From assembly GCF_019703855.1 (NCBI RefSeq), contig NZ_AP024086.1, positions 310,001 through 374,000 of the forward strand: a stretch of DNA of 64,000 bases. The letters are read 5' to 3'. The stretch's first letter is position 1. Every line of letters starts with the position of its first letter. Positions 8,016 through 17,215 of this stretch are shown here, one piece after another. A program made the position numbers and the translations under genes. Source of the stretch: Desulfomarina profundi. Its GTDB lineage: Bacteria; Desulfobacterota; Desulfobulbia; Desulfobulbales; Desulfocapsaceae. The notes below the pieces were generated by a model. The model was not told the origin of the DNA. It made no database searches and saw only the letters and a list, made by a program, of their open reading frames with translations.

Positions 8016-9071
8016 ATGAACAGTATAACAATTGGAATGGATTTAGGCGATAAAACAAATTTTGTTTGTATTGTGGGTGACAGAGGTACCATCCTGCTGA
8101 GTAAATTTATAGACAACAATGTAGAATCCATAAGAAATTTTTTTAGGAAATATAAAAGAACTACGGTCGCTATTGAAGCGGGAACTCATTCCCCATGGAT
8201 GAGTAGACTCCTGAGCTCCATGGGCTGTAATGTTTTAGTGGGGAACCCAAGAAAACTACGTGCAATATGGGAGAGTGATTGTAAGACAGATCAGCGAGAT
8301 GCTGAAATGCTTGCAAGGATAGCACGATTCGATCCCAATTTGCTTTATCCGATACAACATAAAGGTGAACAGGTACAAGCGGATCTTGCACTATTGCACT
8401 CAAGAGATTTATTGGTGAGAACCCGCTCCAGTCAGATTAATCATGTTCGTGGCATTGTAAAATCCTTTGGTGAGCGGTTACCAAGTTGTAGCACAGAATG
8501 TTTTCATAAAAAGGCTATATCCCATATTCCTCAACAGTTGCAGCTTGGCCTTGGACCTGTACTGATACTCATTGCACAGCTTAACAAACAAATTAAAACT
8601 TTGGATAAAGAAATCGAGAGTATCAGCAGTGAGCGGTATCCTGAGACAGAGTTGCTCAGGCGAGTGAAAGGAGTCGGTCCTATAACAGCTCTGGCATTTG
8701 TGTTGACGGTTGAAGATCCTGGTAGATTTGGAAAAAGCAGACAGATTGGCCCATATCTCGGGCTGACACCTCGTCGCGATCAATCTGGAGAGACAGATAA
8801 ACAGCTTCGAATAACCAAAGCTGGCAGTCCGTTTTTACGAAAGCTATTGATAAATTCGGCGCAATATATTCTTGGCCCATTTGGAGAGGACTGTAACCTG
8901 CAACGTTTTGGTTTACGTCTGGCATCTAGAGGCGGGAAAAATGCAAGACGTAAAGCTGTAGTGGCAGTGGGAAGGAAATTAGCAATACTCCTACATCGTC
9001 TGTGGAAATATGGAGAAATATATGACCCGGTTTACAAACGTAACGTTTTATCAAGAAGAAAGGCAGCATGA
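8016..9071 (+). CDS. IS110-family transposase (DEDD RuvC-like plus Tnp_20 serine domain)
   Basis: 351 residues, typical length. The RuvC-like DEDD residues are visible as Asp9 (GMDLGDK), Glu54 (AIEAGTHSP) and Asp92/Asp95 (KTDQRDAEML). A coiled-coil linker follows. The C-terminal Tnp_20 domain has a helix-hairpin-helix (RRVKGVGPITALAF) and the probable nucleophile Ser257 in TPRRDQSGETD, followed by ITKAGSPFLRKLL. The gene is intact, so the element may be active. Enzymes of this family recombine DNA guided by a structured RNA from the element's own non-coding end. The start is supported by AAAGGAG directly upstream, although that site lies in a hairpin arm. Confidence 0.93.
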   Translation: MNSITIGMDLGDKTNFVCIVGDRGTILLSKFIDNNVESIRNFFRKYKRTTVAIEAGTHSPWMSRLLSSMGCNVLVGNPRKLRAIWESDCKTDQRDAEMLARIARFDPNLLYPIQHKGEQVQADLALLHSRDLLVRTRSSQINHVRGIVKSFGERLPSCSTECFHKKAISHIPQQLQLGLGPVLILIAQLNKQIKTLDKEIESISSERYPETELLRRVKGVGPITALAFVLTVEDPGRFGKSRQIGPYLGLTPRRDQSGETDKQLRITKAGSPFLRKLLINSAQYILGPFGEDCNLQRFGLRLASRGGKNARRKAVVAVGRKLAILLHRLWKYGEIYDPVYKRNVLSRRKAA

Positions 9072-9091
9072 GTTACATAGTCTCACTGCAC

Positions 9092-9199
9092 CTGTCAAGG
9101 ACAATGTTCCCCAGGAACCGTAAGTACCCGGTACTACATACTGTGACACTTAAAATGAACTTGGTGAGTATATTTATAGAGGAACATTCTCCTTGACAG
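9092..9199. repeat. Structured 108-bp inverted-repeat unit downstream of the IS110 transposase
   Basis: The arms 9092-9110 and 9181-9199 (CTGTCAAGGACAATGTTCC and its complement) match at 18 of 19 positions. Inside are GTTCC/GGAAC and the palindrome AGTACCCGGTACT. This is either the right-end structure or guide RNA of the insertion sequence, as in IS1111-group elements, or an independent palindromic repeat. No target duplication is visible. Confidence 0.5.
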
Positions 9200-9230
9200 C
9201 TTTGTTCGTTATGTACAACCGGTAACTGTG

Positions 9231-9258
9231 AAAAGGGGAAAAATGATTTTCCCTTTTT
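9231..9258. terminator. Probable terminator after the transposase gene
   Basis: AAAAGGGGAAAA, a short ATGA loop, then TTTTCCCTTTTT: a hairpin with A-rich and T-rich flanks that can act in both directions. Confidence 0.55.
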
Positions 9259-9598
9259 ATAAGCAACGTAAAATGAGTGGAGACTTTCAAGTCATTTTGA
9301 AAATAAAGCCCTGAATAAAGAACGTCCCGTCCGGAAGACTGCGTGAATTTCTCTGGTCTGTCATATGCCAATGACAATTTTTAAGACCGATGATGAGGTG
9401 GCAGCTCCAGGACGGACCCTACAATGCACCGAACTTTTTGGCAGAGGTTCATAAATGAGTGCGAATGGAAGCATGACGTTTCAGGGATTATTTAAAAAAT
9501 GGTTCGCCACGTCGAACTTATATCTTGACAAGCCTTCTCATGGAAGAAATGCGGGTTAGGCATTGGCAGAGAAATGATCTTGAATAATGGGGAGCAAC
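9259..9598. other. Non-coding stretch before ddl
   Basis: No credible reading frame is seen here. Near 9541-9560 is a copy of a short dispersed motif (GAAATGCGGGTTA) that recurs near 25000 and 32890. The last bases contain GGGGAG, the ribosome-binding site of ddl. Confidence 0.5.
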
Positions 9599-10537
9599 AT
9601 GGAAAAGAAAATAATAAATATAGCACTTCTGGCCGGAGGTGTTTCAACCGAAAGAGAAGTTTCCCTTGCGGGAGCAATTGGTGTGGAAAAGGCGTTGGAC
9701 AGTAAGAAATTTACGGTAAAAAGGTATGATCCGGCAACGGACCTGGCCCGTCTGGCAGCGGATGCCTCGAAGATCGATTTTGCCTTTATACTGCTCCATG
9801 GTCTTTATGGTGAAGATGGAACAATGCAGGGTTTTCTTGATCTTCTGAAAATTCCCTACCAGGGTTCGGGAGTGCTTGGCAGTGCCGTTGCCATGGACAA
9901 GCATCTGGCAAAGGAACTCTATAAACTGAACGGGCTACCTGTGGCTGACTGGCAGATCATTGAGGCTGGTGAATCAGTGGATGTGGAAAGGCTGCTTTCC
10001 CGGTTTGGTCTGCCCGTGGTGATAAAACCGGTTCGGGAAGGATCTAGCCTGGGGCTGACTCTTGCGACCAGCGAAAAGGAACTGGAAAATGGTATAAGTC
10101 AGGCCCAGAACCATGACTCCATAGTGATGATTGAGAAATATATCCGGGGAAGAGAGTTGACCGTGGGGGTTATCGGCAATGATGAACTTACTCCTCTGCC
10201 TGTAATTGAGATCATTCCCGGTGAAGAATTTACATTTTTTGATTATGACGCAAAATATAAGGCGGGTGCTTCAAAAGAAGTCTGTCCGGCAGAAATTACA
10301 GATGAATTGAAAAACAGAGTACAGGAATATGGGGTGGCAGCCCATAAGGTACTTCGCCTGCGAGGGTACAGCAGGACCGATATGATTGTTGCGGAAAGCG
10401 GCGAGGTTTTTCTGTTGGAAACCAATACCATTCCGGGAATGACCCCGACCAGTCTTCTTCCCCAGGCTGCTGCGGAATATGGTCTGGAGTTTCCTAAGTT
10501 TCTGGAATACCTGATTGACCTCGGGCTGGAAGGATAG
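9599..10537 (+). CDS. ddl: D-alanine--D-alanine ligase
   Basis: 312-residue ATP-grasp enzyme that joins two D-Ala residues for peptidoglycan. Recognisable parts are the N-terminal GGVSTEREVS, HGLYGEDGTMQGFLD, the grasp core (LPVVIKPVREGSSLGLT), and the C-terminal metal and active-site segment RGYSRTDMIV ... ETNTIPGMTPTSLLPQAA. The frame opens four codons earlier at 9587, but the ATG at 9599 has GGGGAG seven bases upstream and gives the usual family length. It is alone, not in a mur/fts cluster, and is followed by an MscS-type channel after about 240 bases. The cytoplasmic role is clear. Confidence 0.96.
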   Translation: MEKKIINIALLAGGVSTEREVSLAGAIGVEKALDSKKFTVKRYDPATDLARLAADASKIDFAFILLHGLYGEDGTMQGFLDLLKIPYQGSGVLGSAVAMDKHLAKELYKLNGLPVADWQIIEAGESVDVERLLSRFGLPVVIKPVREGSSLGLTLATSEKELENGISQAQNHDSIVMIEKYIRGRELTVGVIGNDELTPLPVIEIIPGEEFTFFDYDAKYKAGASKEVCPAEITDELKNRVQEYGVAAHKVLRLRGYSRTDMIVAESGEVFLLETNTIPGMTPTSLLPQAAAEYGLEFPKFLEYLIDLGLEG

Positions 10538-10774
10538 GAGCGGCAAGAGGTCTTTATCAAGTGGATGTTTTCTGCAATTGCTTTTTACCCAGTTTTTAAA
10601 AAACTCTGGCTGAAAGGGTGGTCATGAAGACTGGAAAATCGAGCAGCAGGGCAAGGGGTGGGCAGTGGAATTTTGCCGGATGGTTTGGTTTATTTCCATG
10701 GCACTTATACCCCCTTGTGGGGTGTTAGACTGTTATTGAATGGTATTACGGGAGAGCAGGAAGGATATGTTGAC

Positions 10775-11857
10775 ATGGTGAATTCGCTCGTATTATTTGC
10801 ACCTTTTCTTGCTACAGTCGCTGTTGTCGGAATTGTTTTGTGGGCAATATACTGGTTGCTGATAGGACGAGATCCGAACCTGAATAATGAACGGAAATTT
10901 CCACGACAACTGCTTATGTTCGGTCTGGTTCTCAGCGGGCTTCTGGTATCTGTATTTGTTCTGCCTGTAAATGAAAGTTCCCGCAATCAACTCCTTGGCC
11001 TGATAGGGATTGTGATATCGGGGGTTCTGGCTTTTTCTTCGACAACAATTATCTCCAATCTTATGGCCGGGCTCCTGCTTTCAATAACAAAACCGTTCAG
11101 GGTCGGGGATTTTATCCGTATTGGTGATCATTTTGGAAGGGTCTCGGGGCGAGGGCTGTTTGATACGGAAATCCAGACGGAAAAACGAGAGCTTATTGCT
11201 TTGCCAAATACCTATTGCATCAACAATCCAGTGGCAAGAGTTCTTGATTCCGGAACTATTATTTCCACGAAGCTGTCACTGGGGTATGAATTTAATCATG
11301 ACCGGGTGGAACTTCTGCTTCTGGAAGCTGCGCAAACCTGTGGTCTCCAGGATCCTTTTGTCCATATTCTCGAACTGGGGGATTATGCGGTGACATATCG
11401 TGTGTCCGGATTTCTTGAGGAGGCCGGTCATCTGATTTCCATGGGGTCCAAGCTTAACGGTTGTGTGTTGGATACCCTTCATAACCATGGTATGGAGATT
11501 GTATCACCTTCATTTATGAACCAGAGAAAACTAGCTGCTGATAAGCGGTTCATACCTGTACCGACAGTGATGGTTTCAGATGAAGAACAGAAGATTTCAG
11601 CAGAAGATATAGCCTTTGACAAGGCAGAACAGGCAGAAGAACTGGAAAACGAAAAAGAGCAACTTCTGGGGGAAATTGAAGAGCTTAAAAAAAGCCTGAA
11701 AGATCTAAAGGTTGAGGGTCAGATAAAAATCAGACAGGACGCCATTGGCCGAAAACGGCAGCGTCTCAAAATGATTGAAGAGGCAATGAATCAACCGGAA
11801 GAGAGGATCGGAAAAACCGATTCAAGGGGTTCATCAGTTGGCGGGCCTGTTACCTGA
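10775..11857 (+). CDS. MscS-family mechanosensitive ion channel
   Basis: 360 residues. Three hydrophobic segments precede the MscS pore helix and beta domain: LAFSSTTIISNLMAGLLLSI, then ITKPFRVGDFIRIGDHFGRV. The last 70 residues are a charged coiled coil (DKAEQAEELENEKEQLL and following) not found in small MscS proteins. Such channels release solutes on hypo-osmotic shock. The frame opens upstream at 10658, but the ATG at 10775 has AAGGA at a suitable distance and starts just before the first membrane segment. The stop overlaps the convergent fdhD stop by eight bases. Confidence 0.85.
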   Translation: MVNSLVLFAPFLATVAVVGIVLWAIYWLLIGRDPNLNNERKFPRQLLMFGLVLSGLLVSVFVLPVNESSRNQLLGLIGIVISGVLAFSSTTIISNLMAGLLLSITKPFRVGDFIRIGDHFGRVSGRGLFDTEIQTEKRELIALPNTYCINNPVARVLDSGTIISTKLSLGYEFNHDRVELLLLEAAQTCGLQDPFVHILELGDYAVTYRVSGFLEEAGHLISMGSKLNGCVLDTLHNHGMEIVSPSFMNQRKLAADKRFIPVPTVMVSDEEQKISAEDIAFDKAEQAEELENEKEQLLGEIEELKKSLKDLKVEGQIKIRQDAIGRKRQRLKMIEEAMNQPEERIGKTDSRGSSVGGPVT

Positions 11858-12653
11858 CAACCTGTCGGTCGACGATAATCCGATCCGGATTATTAAAGAT
11901 ATTTAAACGATCGGGGCGGGCGTAGGCGGCAAGTGTTGCCCCGGACCGCCTGGCGATGGCAAGGCCCAGTGACGAGGGGGCGGTGCGGGACATGATTATG
12001 GGAATGCCTATTCTCGCGCATTTGAGGACCATGTCCGAGGTGAGTCTTCCTGTGGTATAAATGGCTCCCCGGGCTGTTGCCTTGCCCAGGAGAATTGCTC
12101 CCAGGACTTTGTCCACGGCATTATGGCGTCCGACATCCTCGTAGAATGCCTGGAGTCGGCCGTTCTGCCAGAGACCGCAGCCATGGACACAATGGGTGTC
12201 CTGTCCGAGGGTTGAGGTGTGCAGGGCCTGGCGGATAAAAGATCTGATTTCCGGGAAACCGATTGAATAATCCTGCAGCGGCTCAAAAGCATCTTCCAGC
12301 ATCTCTTTAGATATTTTTCCAGTGCCTCCGCAGCCTGAGGTGATGATAACTTCTTTTGGTTCTGTAATCTCCACATCAGCGTAAACGGCTATTCTACCTT
12401 CAGGACAGACATAGATCTCTTTGATTTCTTCCCCCGTCTTTATATATCCCTGGCCGAAAAGAAAACCCGCTCCGAATTCTTCCAGGCCGATGGGCAGGAC
12501 CATGGATGAGCCTATAGTTTCATCATTCAGGGCGATTGAATAGGGAGTCTCGATGGCCAGTTGCTCTTCCTGTTCTCTATGGCCGTCAGGGGAAACAACT
12601 GTAGTGGTATGGGTGAGGGTCAGGGCAGTGCTGCCGGATTGTTTCTTGCTCAT
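11850..12653 (-). CDS. fdhD: Formate dehydrogenase accessory sulfurtransferase FdhD
   Basis: 267 residues. FdhD moves sulfur from a cysteine desulfurase to the bis-MGD cofactor, needed for formate dehydrogenase activity. Family signatures are ITSGCGGTGK (Cys108, the likely sulfur-carrying residue), HCVHGCGLW, YEDVGRHNAVDKVLG, TGRLTSDMV and SRTAPSSLG. The E. coli enzyme has a CxxC loop, while only one Cys is seen here, a common variant. It is encoded divergently from the solute-binding/kinase operon and about 7 kb from the formate dehydrogenase genes it must serve. A 300-base gap upstream carries a repeat of family A. Confidence 0.96.
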   Translation of the reverse strand: MSKKQSGSTALTLTHTTTVVSPDGHREQEEQLAIETPYSIALNDETIGSSMVLPIGLEEFGAGFLFGQGYIKTGEEIKEIYVCPEGRIAVYADVEITEPKEVIITSGCGGTGKISKEMLEDAFEPLQDYSIGFPEIRSFIRQALHTSTLGQDTHCVHGCGLWQNGRLQAFYEDVGRHNAVDKVLGAILLGKATARGAIYTTGRLTSDMVLKCARIGIPIIMSRTAPSSLGLAIARRSGATLAAYARPDRLNIFNNPDRIIVDRQVVR

Positions 12654-12762
12654 ATGGATAAAAACAATTTATAGTGAAGTAAAGATTGAGTGGAGGATAT
12701 CCTAAGAGGTGTTGTCCTCTATTTCAAGTATGAACTTGCCAATTGTGCAGAAATCAGTTCGG

Positions 12763-12930
12763 ATTTCCCATCAGTTCAGGCGGCGTGAGGTCTTATCCCC
12801 CAGGGTCAGTCCAGGCGACGCCACCTTCTGCAGTATTTCAGGCAGTAAATATAGGACAATCTAATTTACTGCCAGGGAAGCGAAGACTCCGGGAACTTTG
12901 AAGCTGACGCCGCCTGACCCGATGGAAAAT
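12763..12930. repeat. Dispersed intergenic repeat, family A copy 3
   Basis: The ends are inverted: ATTTCCCATC-AGTTCAGGCGGCGT at the left and ACGCCGCCTGACCCGATGGAAAAT at the right. The core GGGTCAGTCCAGGCGACGCCA is shared with copies at 5813 and 7723. Inside is a perfect 10-bp hairpin at 12841-12873 (GGCAGTAAAT / ATTTACTGCC). It fills the gap between divergent fdhD and the solute-binding protein. Confidence 0.75.
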
Positions 12931-12956
12931 GCGAGCTATTGCCCTAGGAGTTGTAA

Positions 12957-14107
12957 ATGAGAAACTGGTCGATTGGTGTTGTTTTTGTATATTTTTTACT
13001 GTCTGTCTGTTCGCTTCGGGCTGACCAGCAGCCGGGTGCCCGTCCCATTCTTCTGGGGCAGTCCTGTGCTCTGACGGGGCCGGCCAAGAACCTGGGCCTT
13101 GAGATGCGTGCAGGGCTTTTGGCCGCGTTTGCCCGGTTAAATGATGGCGGGGTATCCATGGTCGGGAAATTATTCTGATCAGTCGAGATGACGGGTATGA
13201 ACCGGATAAGGCAGTGAAGAATACAAAAGAACTGATCTATGACGATCAGGTTTTTGCCCTGATCGGAGCAGTGGGGACGCCGACATCAAAGGCTGTTGCT
13301 CGAATCGTCTCCGATGCGAAAATTCCTTTTTTTGCCCCGTTTACCGGTGCGGAATTCCTTAGGAAACCTTTTGAAAAATATGTTGTCAATGTGAGGGCCA
13401 GCTATTTTCAGGAAATGGAAAGACTGGCATCTTATCTGATCGATAAAAAAAAGCTGAAAAGAATTGCCTGTTTTTATCAGAACGACAGTTATGGTTTTGC
13501 CGGTTTAAAGGGAATTGAAATCGCCCTGGCCAGACGAGGGATGAGGCTTGTCTCCAGGGGCAGTTATGAACGAAACACTGTGGCGGTAATGGGAGGCTTG
13601 AGGGATGTCTACAGGGAGCACCCTGAAGCTATTGTCCTTGTGGGTGCCTACTCTGCCTGTGCTGAGTTTATCAAACTGAGCAAAAATAAATATTCTGAAA
13701 ATGTCCTTTACTGCAATATCTCTTTTGTAGGGACGGAAAGTCTGCAGGAAGCCCTGGGTGGGTATGGGGAAGATGTCATTGTTTCCCAGGTTGTTCCCTC
13801 ACCCCATGACAGGGAAACAGCACTGATAAGAGAATTTCAACAGGATATGATGAAATATCAGCATGATGCGACTATAAGTTTCACATCATTGGAGGGCTAT
13901 ATAGCCGGAAAACTGTTTGGAAAGATTGCTCTGGCCGTAAAAGAGGAGATTACAAGGGAAAAGTTTATCTCCACCATGGAAAGCATTGGCCGTTTTGATT
14001 TAGGCGGTATCGTTCTCAGATTTGGCCCCGGTGATCACCAGGGGATGGATACCATTTATCTTACCCGGATTTACCCGACTATCAGGACACTTGATGAAAC
14101 CCGCTGA
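12957..14107 (+). pseudogene. Periplasmic solute-binding protein (LivJ/branched-chain amino-acid type), interrupted by one frameshift
   Basis: Family 1/6 periplasmic-binding fold (Leu/Ile/Val-binding type). The first part has a signal peptide (MRNWSIGVVFVYFLLSVCS) and the opening ILLGQSCALTGPAKNLG. It runs into a stop at about 13178. The family sequence continues in another frame (GIHGREIILISRDDGYEPDKAV) from about 13150 to the TGA at 14107. Adding one G to the GGGG run near 13146-13150 restores a single protein of about 383 residues (LNDGGGIHGRE). It overlaps the histidine kinase gene and has no ABC permease genes beside it, so it probably acts as the ligand-binding partner of the kinase rather than in transport. 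The break may be a sequencing error. Confidence 0.8.
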
Positions 14108-16550
14108 TTTTGGCAGATCCTTGCTTTCAACCATATTTACCAGGATTACCCTTTCTTCGGCACCTTTTTATGCTTCCCTGGTGGTGGTTACTTCACTCAG
14201 CCTCTTTATTGGTGCTTTCTGGGCTGTCAACGAGTACCAGGCATACAGGGAGAGCGTGGAAAACATCAGGAACAATTATCAGCATCAGTATGAGGTCAGG
14301 GTAAAGGAGGAACTGGAAAAGGTTGTCGATTTTATTGATTTCAGGCGTTCCCAGAATGCCATGCGGGTTGAGCGTGATATCCGGGAACGGGTTCAGTCCG
14401 CCTATACCATTGCCTCTCATCTTTACAGGTTTTACAAGGATGAAAAAAGTGTGGATGAACTGCGCTCAATGGTTGCGGAAATACTCAGACCCATTCGCTG
14501 GAATAACGGCCGGGGATATTATTTTGCCGGAAGAATAGGGACTGGGCGTATCGATCTCTTCAGTGATGAACCGTTTTTTGAGAATAAAACAGCAGTTCAG
14601 TTTAAAAAAATAACCGGTCAGGATCTGATCGGGGATATTGTCACTCTTGTCCGGGAAAAAGGGGCCGGGCTGTACAGTTACAGCCTGGTGAAACCTGAAT
14701 TTGGTGGGAAAAGTTTTGGAAAAATCGCTTTTGTGAAACATTTTGAGCCGTTTGACTGGTTCATTGGTGCCGGAATGTATACGGATGACCTGGAATGGGA
14801 GCTGCAACAGGATATCCTTGACAGACTGCAGAACATGAAATTCGGCAAAGACGGTGAAGTATTCGGTTTTCGTTTCGACGGCACTATAATCTGTAACAGG
14901 GATCAGCGGTTGATCGGGAGATCCATTAAGGATCTTGTCGGCAGCAATGGACAGGCCTATGGACGGACTTTTCTTGAAGTTGGTCGGCAGGAAGCAGGTG
15001 GTTATGTTTCTTATGCAGTAGACCGGGACGGGCAGGAGTCTTCCCGGCAAAAACTCGGTTATATAAAAAGGTACAGTGACTGGAACTGGGTCCTCGGTAC
15101 ATCCATGTTCATGGATGCGATGGAAAAGGCGATTGCTGCGGAAAGCGTGACTTATCAGCGGATTTCTTTTGAGAATGTTTTTATATTTATTATTCTCTAC
15201 TGTATTGCTGTTTCCTTTCTTCTGCTCAGCACCTTTTTTTATTCCCTGAAGATACGACAGGGAATCAGTCTCTTTACCGATTTTTTCCGGCAGGCCGCGG
15301 ATTCCAATGTAAAAATCAGAAACGACAGTCTGACCTTCAGAGAATTTGAAGACCTGGGCCGCCTGGCGAACATCATGGTAGAGAACAGAATTAAAAATGA
15401 GCTCCTTCTTCACCGGGATGAGCTTCGTCTTGATACTTTGCTGCGGCTGGGAATGATGGAACAGTATTCCCTCCAGGAAAAATATGATTTTGTCCTGCGA
15501 CGAATCGTGCGGATTACCCGCAGTGAGGAGGGATATCTTTGCCTTGTCAGAAAGGGGGAGGTGGAGATTCGTTCCCTTGTCTCTTTGGACGGCGATGAGC
15601 CTGTAGGAAAAAAGGACGTCAGTTTGGTTCCCCGGTCAATCCGGAATGCCGGGTTGCCCGGACAGTGTCTCAGAAAAAAATCGGCGGTTATAGTAAATCA
15701 GGCGGATCAATCTGAAAACGGAGAAAACTACCCTTACAAATCTGCTGTTACCAGGCATCTTGATGTACCGATTTTTAATGATGGTACCATTGTCATGGTA
15801 GCTGGAGTCTGCAATAACCTGGAGCCATATGATAATTCTGATGTGAGGCAGATGACCATGTTGCTTGAGGGAATGTGGCTCCATGTCCTGAAAAAACGTT
15901 CGGAAGAGGAACTGGCCAGGCTTGAGCGTCAGATTATTGCGGTCAGTGAGGAAGAGAGAAGCGATATCGGCAGGAATCTGCATGATGATCTGGGCTCCCA
16001 CCTTACCGGGGTTGAACTGCTCAGCAAGGTACTGCAGCAGAAACTGGAAAACCGTGTTCCGGAAATGGCTAAGCAGGTTGAGACGATTCGAAACCTGATA
16101 CAGGATGCTATTGAAAAGACCAGGCGCTTTTCCCAGGGACTGTACCCTGTCCATGTGGTGGAGTATGGTCTTGAATCTGCAATTGAGGAGTTGATGGTGG
16201 AAGTGGAAAGCCTTTTCCGGGTCCAATGCGTTCTTTCCTGTGAGGACGAGGGAGAAAAACTTCAGGCCAGTCTTGCCACCCATCTGTATTATATAATACG
16301 TGAAGCGGTTTTTAATTCCGCCAGGCATGGCAAGCCGGAACACATCGGGGTCTTTATGGAATTTGCAGTTGGCCGGTTTTCGGTTAAGATAGTGGACGAC
16401 GGACATGGTTTTGGCTGGAAACCGAAGGGAAGCGGTATGGGGTTCCATACCATGAAGTACCGGGCCAAGGCCATAGGTGCAAAACTGACCATTGATTCCG
16501 ATATGGTCAGCGGCACAATTGTTACTGTTTCAGGTGAGGTGCTTGAGTGA
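14094..16550 (+). CDS. Membrane histidine kinase: Cache sensor domains, GAF-like domain, HisKA_3, HATPase
   Basis: About 818 residues. A transmembrane helix lies near residues 25-46. A periplasmic region with two Cache-type repeats follows, each ending in a W-(N)W-x-x-G motif (FDWFIGAGMY; WNWVLGTSMF), then a second helix near 355-378. The cytoplasmic part has a GAF-like region, then HisKA_3 with the phospho-acceptor His in NLHDDLGSHLTG, and an ATPase domain (REAVFNSARHG; DDGHGFG; GSGMGFHTM). The ATG at 14094 overlaps the end of the binding-protein gene; the open frame from 14022 is less likely. It belongs to the NarX/DegS class and should phosphorylate the next gene's product. The ligand is unknown. 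Confidence 0.9.
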   Translation: MKPADFGRSLLSTIFTRITLSSAPFYASLVVVTSLSLFIGAFWAVNEYQAYRESVENIRNNYQHQYEVRVKEELEKVVDFIDFRRSQNAMRVERDIRERVQSAYTIASHLYRFYKDEKSVDELRSMVAEILRPIRWNNGRGYYFAGRIGTGRIDLFSDEPFFENKTAVQFKKITGQDLIGDIVTLVREKGAGLYSYSLVKPEFGGKSFGKIAFVKHFEPFDWFIGAGMYTDDLEWELQQDILDRLQNMKFGKDGEVFGFRFDGTIICNRDQRLIGRSIKDLVGSNGQAYGRTFLEVGRQEAGGYVSYAVDRDGQESSRQKLGYIKRYSDWNWVLGTSMFMDAMEKAIAAESVTYQRISFENVFIFIILYCIAVSFLLLSTFFYSLKIRQGISLFTDFFRQAADSNVKIRNDSLTFREFEDLGRLANIMVENRIKNELLLHRDELRLDTLLRLGMMEQYSLQEKYDFVLRRIVRITRSEEGYLCLVRKGEVEIRSLVSLDGDEPVGKKDVSLVPRSIRNAGLPGQCLRKKSAVIVNQADQSENGENYPYKSAVTRHLDVPIFNDGTIVMVAGVCNNLEPYDNSDVRQMTMLLEGMWLHVLKKRSEEELARLERQIIAVSEEERSDIGRNLHDDLGSHLTGVELLSKVLQQKLENRVPEMAKQVETIRNLIQDAIEKTRRFSQGLYPVHVVEYGLESAIEELMVEVESLFRVQCVLSCEDEGEKLQASLATHLYYIIREAVFNSARHGKPEHIGVFMEFAVGRFSVKIVDDGHGFGWKPKGSGMGFHTMKYRAKAIGAKLTIDSDMVSGTIVTVSGEVLE

Positions 16551-17215
16551 AATTAAAGGTGTTGATTGTCGATGACCATCCTATTTTCCGCATGGGAATG
16601 GCAGAGTTGCTCAATCAGGAGAAGGATCTTGAGGTTTGCGCCCTTGCGGAAGATATTGTTTCCGCCCGAAAGGCCCTTGTAGAGCATGAACCCGATCTGG
16701 CCATTGTTGACATAACCCTGGCTGGAGACAATGGTCTGGATCTGGTGAAGGAAATCTCGGTCTGGCAGAAACCGGTACCTGTTCTTGTCCTTTCCATGCA
16801 CGATGAGTCTGTCTGGGCGGAACGGGCTATCCGTGCCGGCGCAAAGGGATATATCATGAAGAGGGAGGCAAGCGAAACGGTGATTGTCGCCCTTCGTAAT
16901 ATCGTGGCGGGCAAAATACATGTCAGTGAAAACATGATGGCCCTCATGCTCGACAAATTTCATGCCCGGCAGGGAGGAGGAGCTCCAACGGTTGATTTGC
17001 TCACTGACCGGGAGCTTGAGGTGTTCAGGCTGATCGGTGCGGGTCTGGCCACCCGTGAGGTCGCAGCACGGATGAATCTGAGCATCAAAACAATCGGGAC
17101 CTATCGGGACCGGATCAAACAGAAACTCTGTATCAAAACCAGTGCCGAGCTTTCAAGGCGCGCAGTTCTCTGGACGGAAAGAGAACATTTCAGCCAAGGC
17201 AGTCCTGCCGTGTAG
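16547..17215 (+). CDS. NarL/LuxR-family response regulator
   Basis: 222 residues. The receiver domain carries acidic residues in LIVDDHP, the phospho-acceptor Asp55 in LAIVDITLAG and a Lys near residue 105. The C-terminal LuxR-type helix-turn-helix (LTDRELEVFRLIGAGLATREVA ... LSIKTIGTYRDRIKQKL) is at about 152-205. The GTG start overlaps the kinase stop by four bases, so the two are translationally coupled. It should bind DNA on phosphorylation. The closest downstream target is the formate dehydrogenase island, whose leader begins with a palindrome at 17210; that regulatory link is inferred. Confidence 0.93.
   Translation: MKLKVLIVDDHPIFRMGMAELLNQEKDLEVCALAEDIVSARKALVEHEPDLAIVDITLAGDNGLDLVKEISVWQKPVPVLVLSMHDESVWAERAIRAGAKGYIMKREASETVIVALRNIVAGKIHVSENMMALMLDKFHARQGGGAPTVDLLTDRELEVFRLIGAGLATREVAARMNLSIKTIGTYRDRIKQKLCIKTSAELSRRAVLWTEREHFSQGSPAV

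Larger units (their letters stand above)
7929..9258 (+). mobile_element. IS110-family insertion sequence (boundaries approximate)
   Basis: A single complete transposase gene (8016-9071) is flanked on the left by an 87-base structured leader and on the right by about 190 bases containing a long inverted repeat and a terminator-like hairpin. IS110 elements lack classical terminal inverted repeats and usually make no target duplication, so the ends cannot be fixed by eye. The left end is placed where the similarity to repeat family A stops. Confidence 0.7.

Noticed and set aside
9259-9598. A second transposase fragment or decayed gene to the right of the IS110 element
   Set aside because: No frame gave a family-like stretch; only short motifs and the ddl ribosome-binding site are visible.
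12957-14107. Programmed frameshifting in the solute-binding protein
   Set aside because: No slippery heptamer of the usual type or downstream stimulatory structure was seen, and three other genes have the same missing-G pattern, which favours a sequence error.
14466-16448. Two long minus-strand frames opposite the histidine kinase gene
   Set aside because: The plus-strand frame has clear Cache, HisKA_3 and HATPase motifs; the minus frames have none and contain implausible amino-acid runs.
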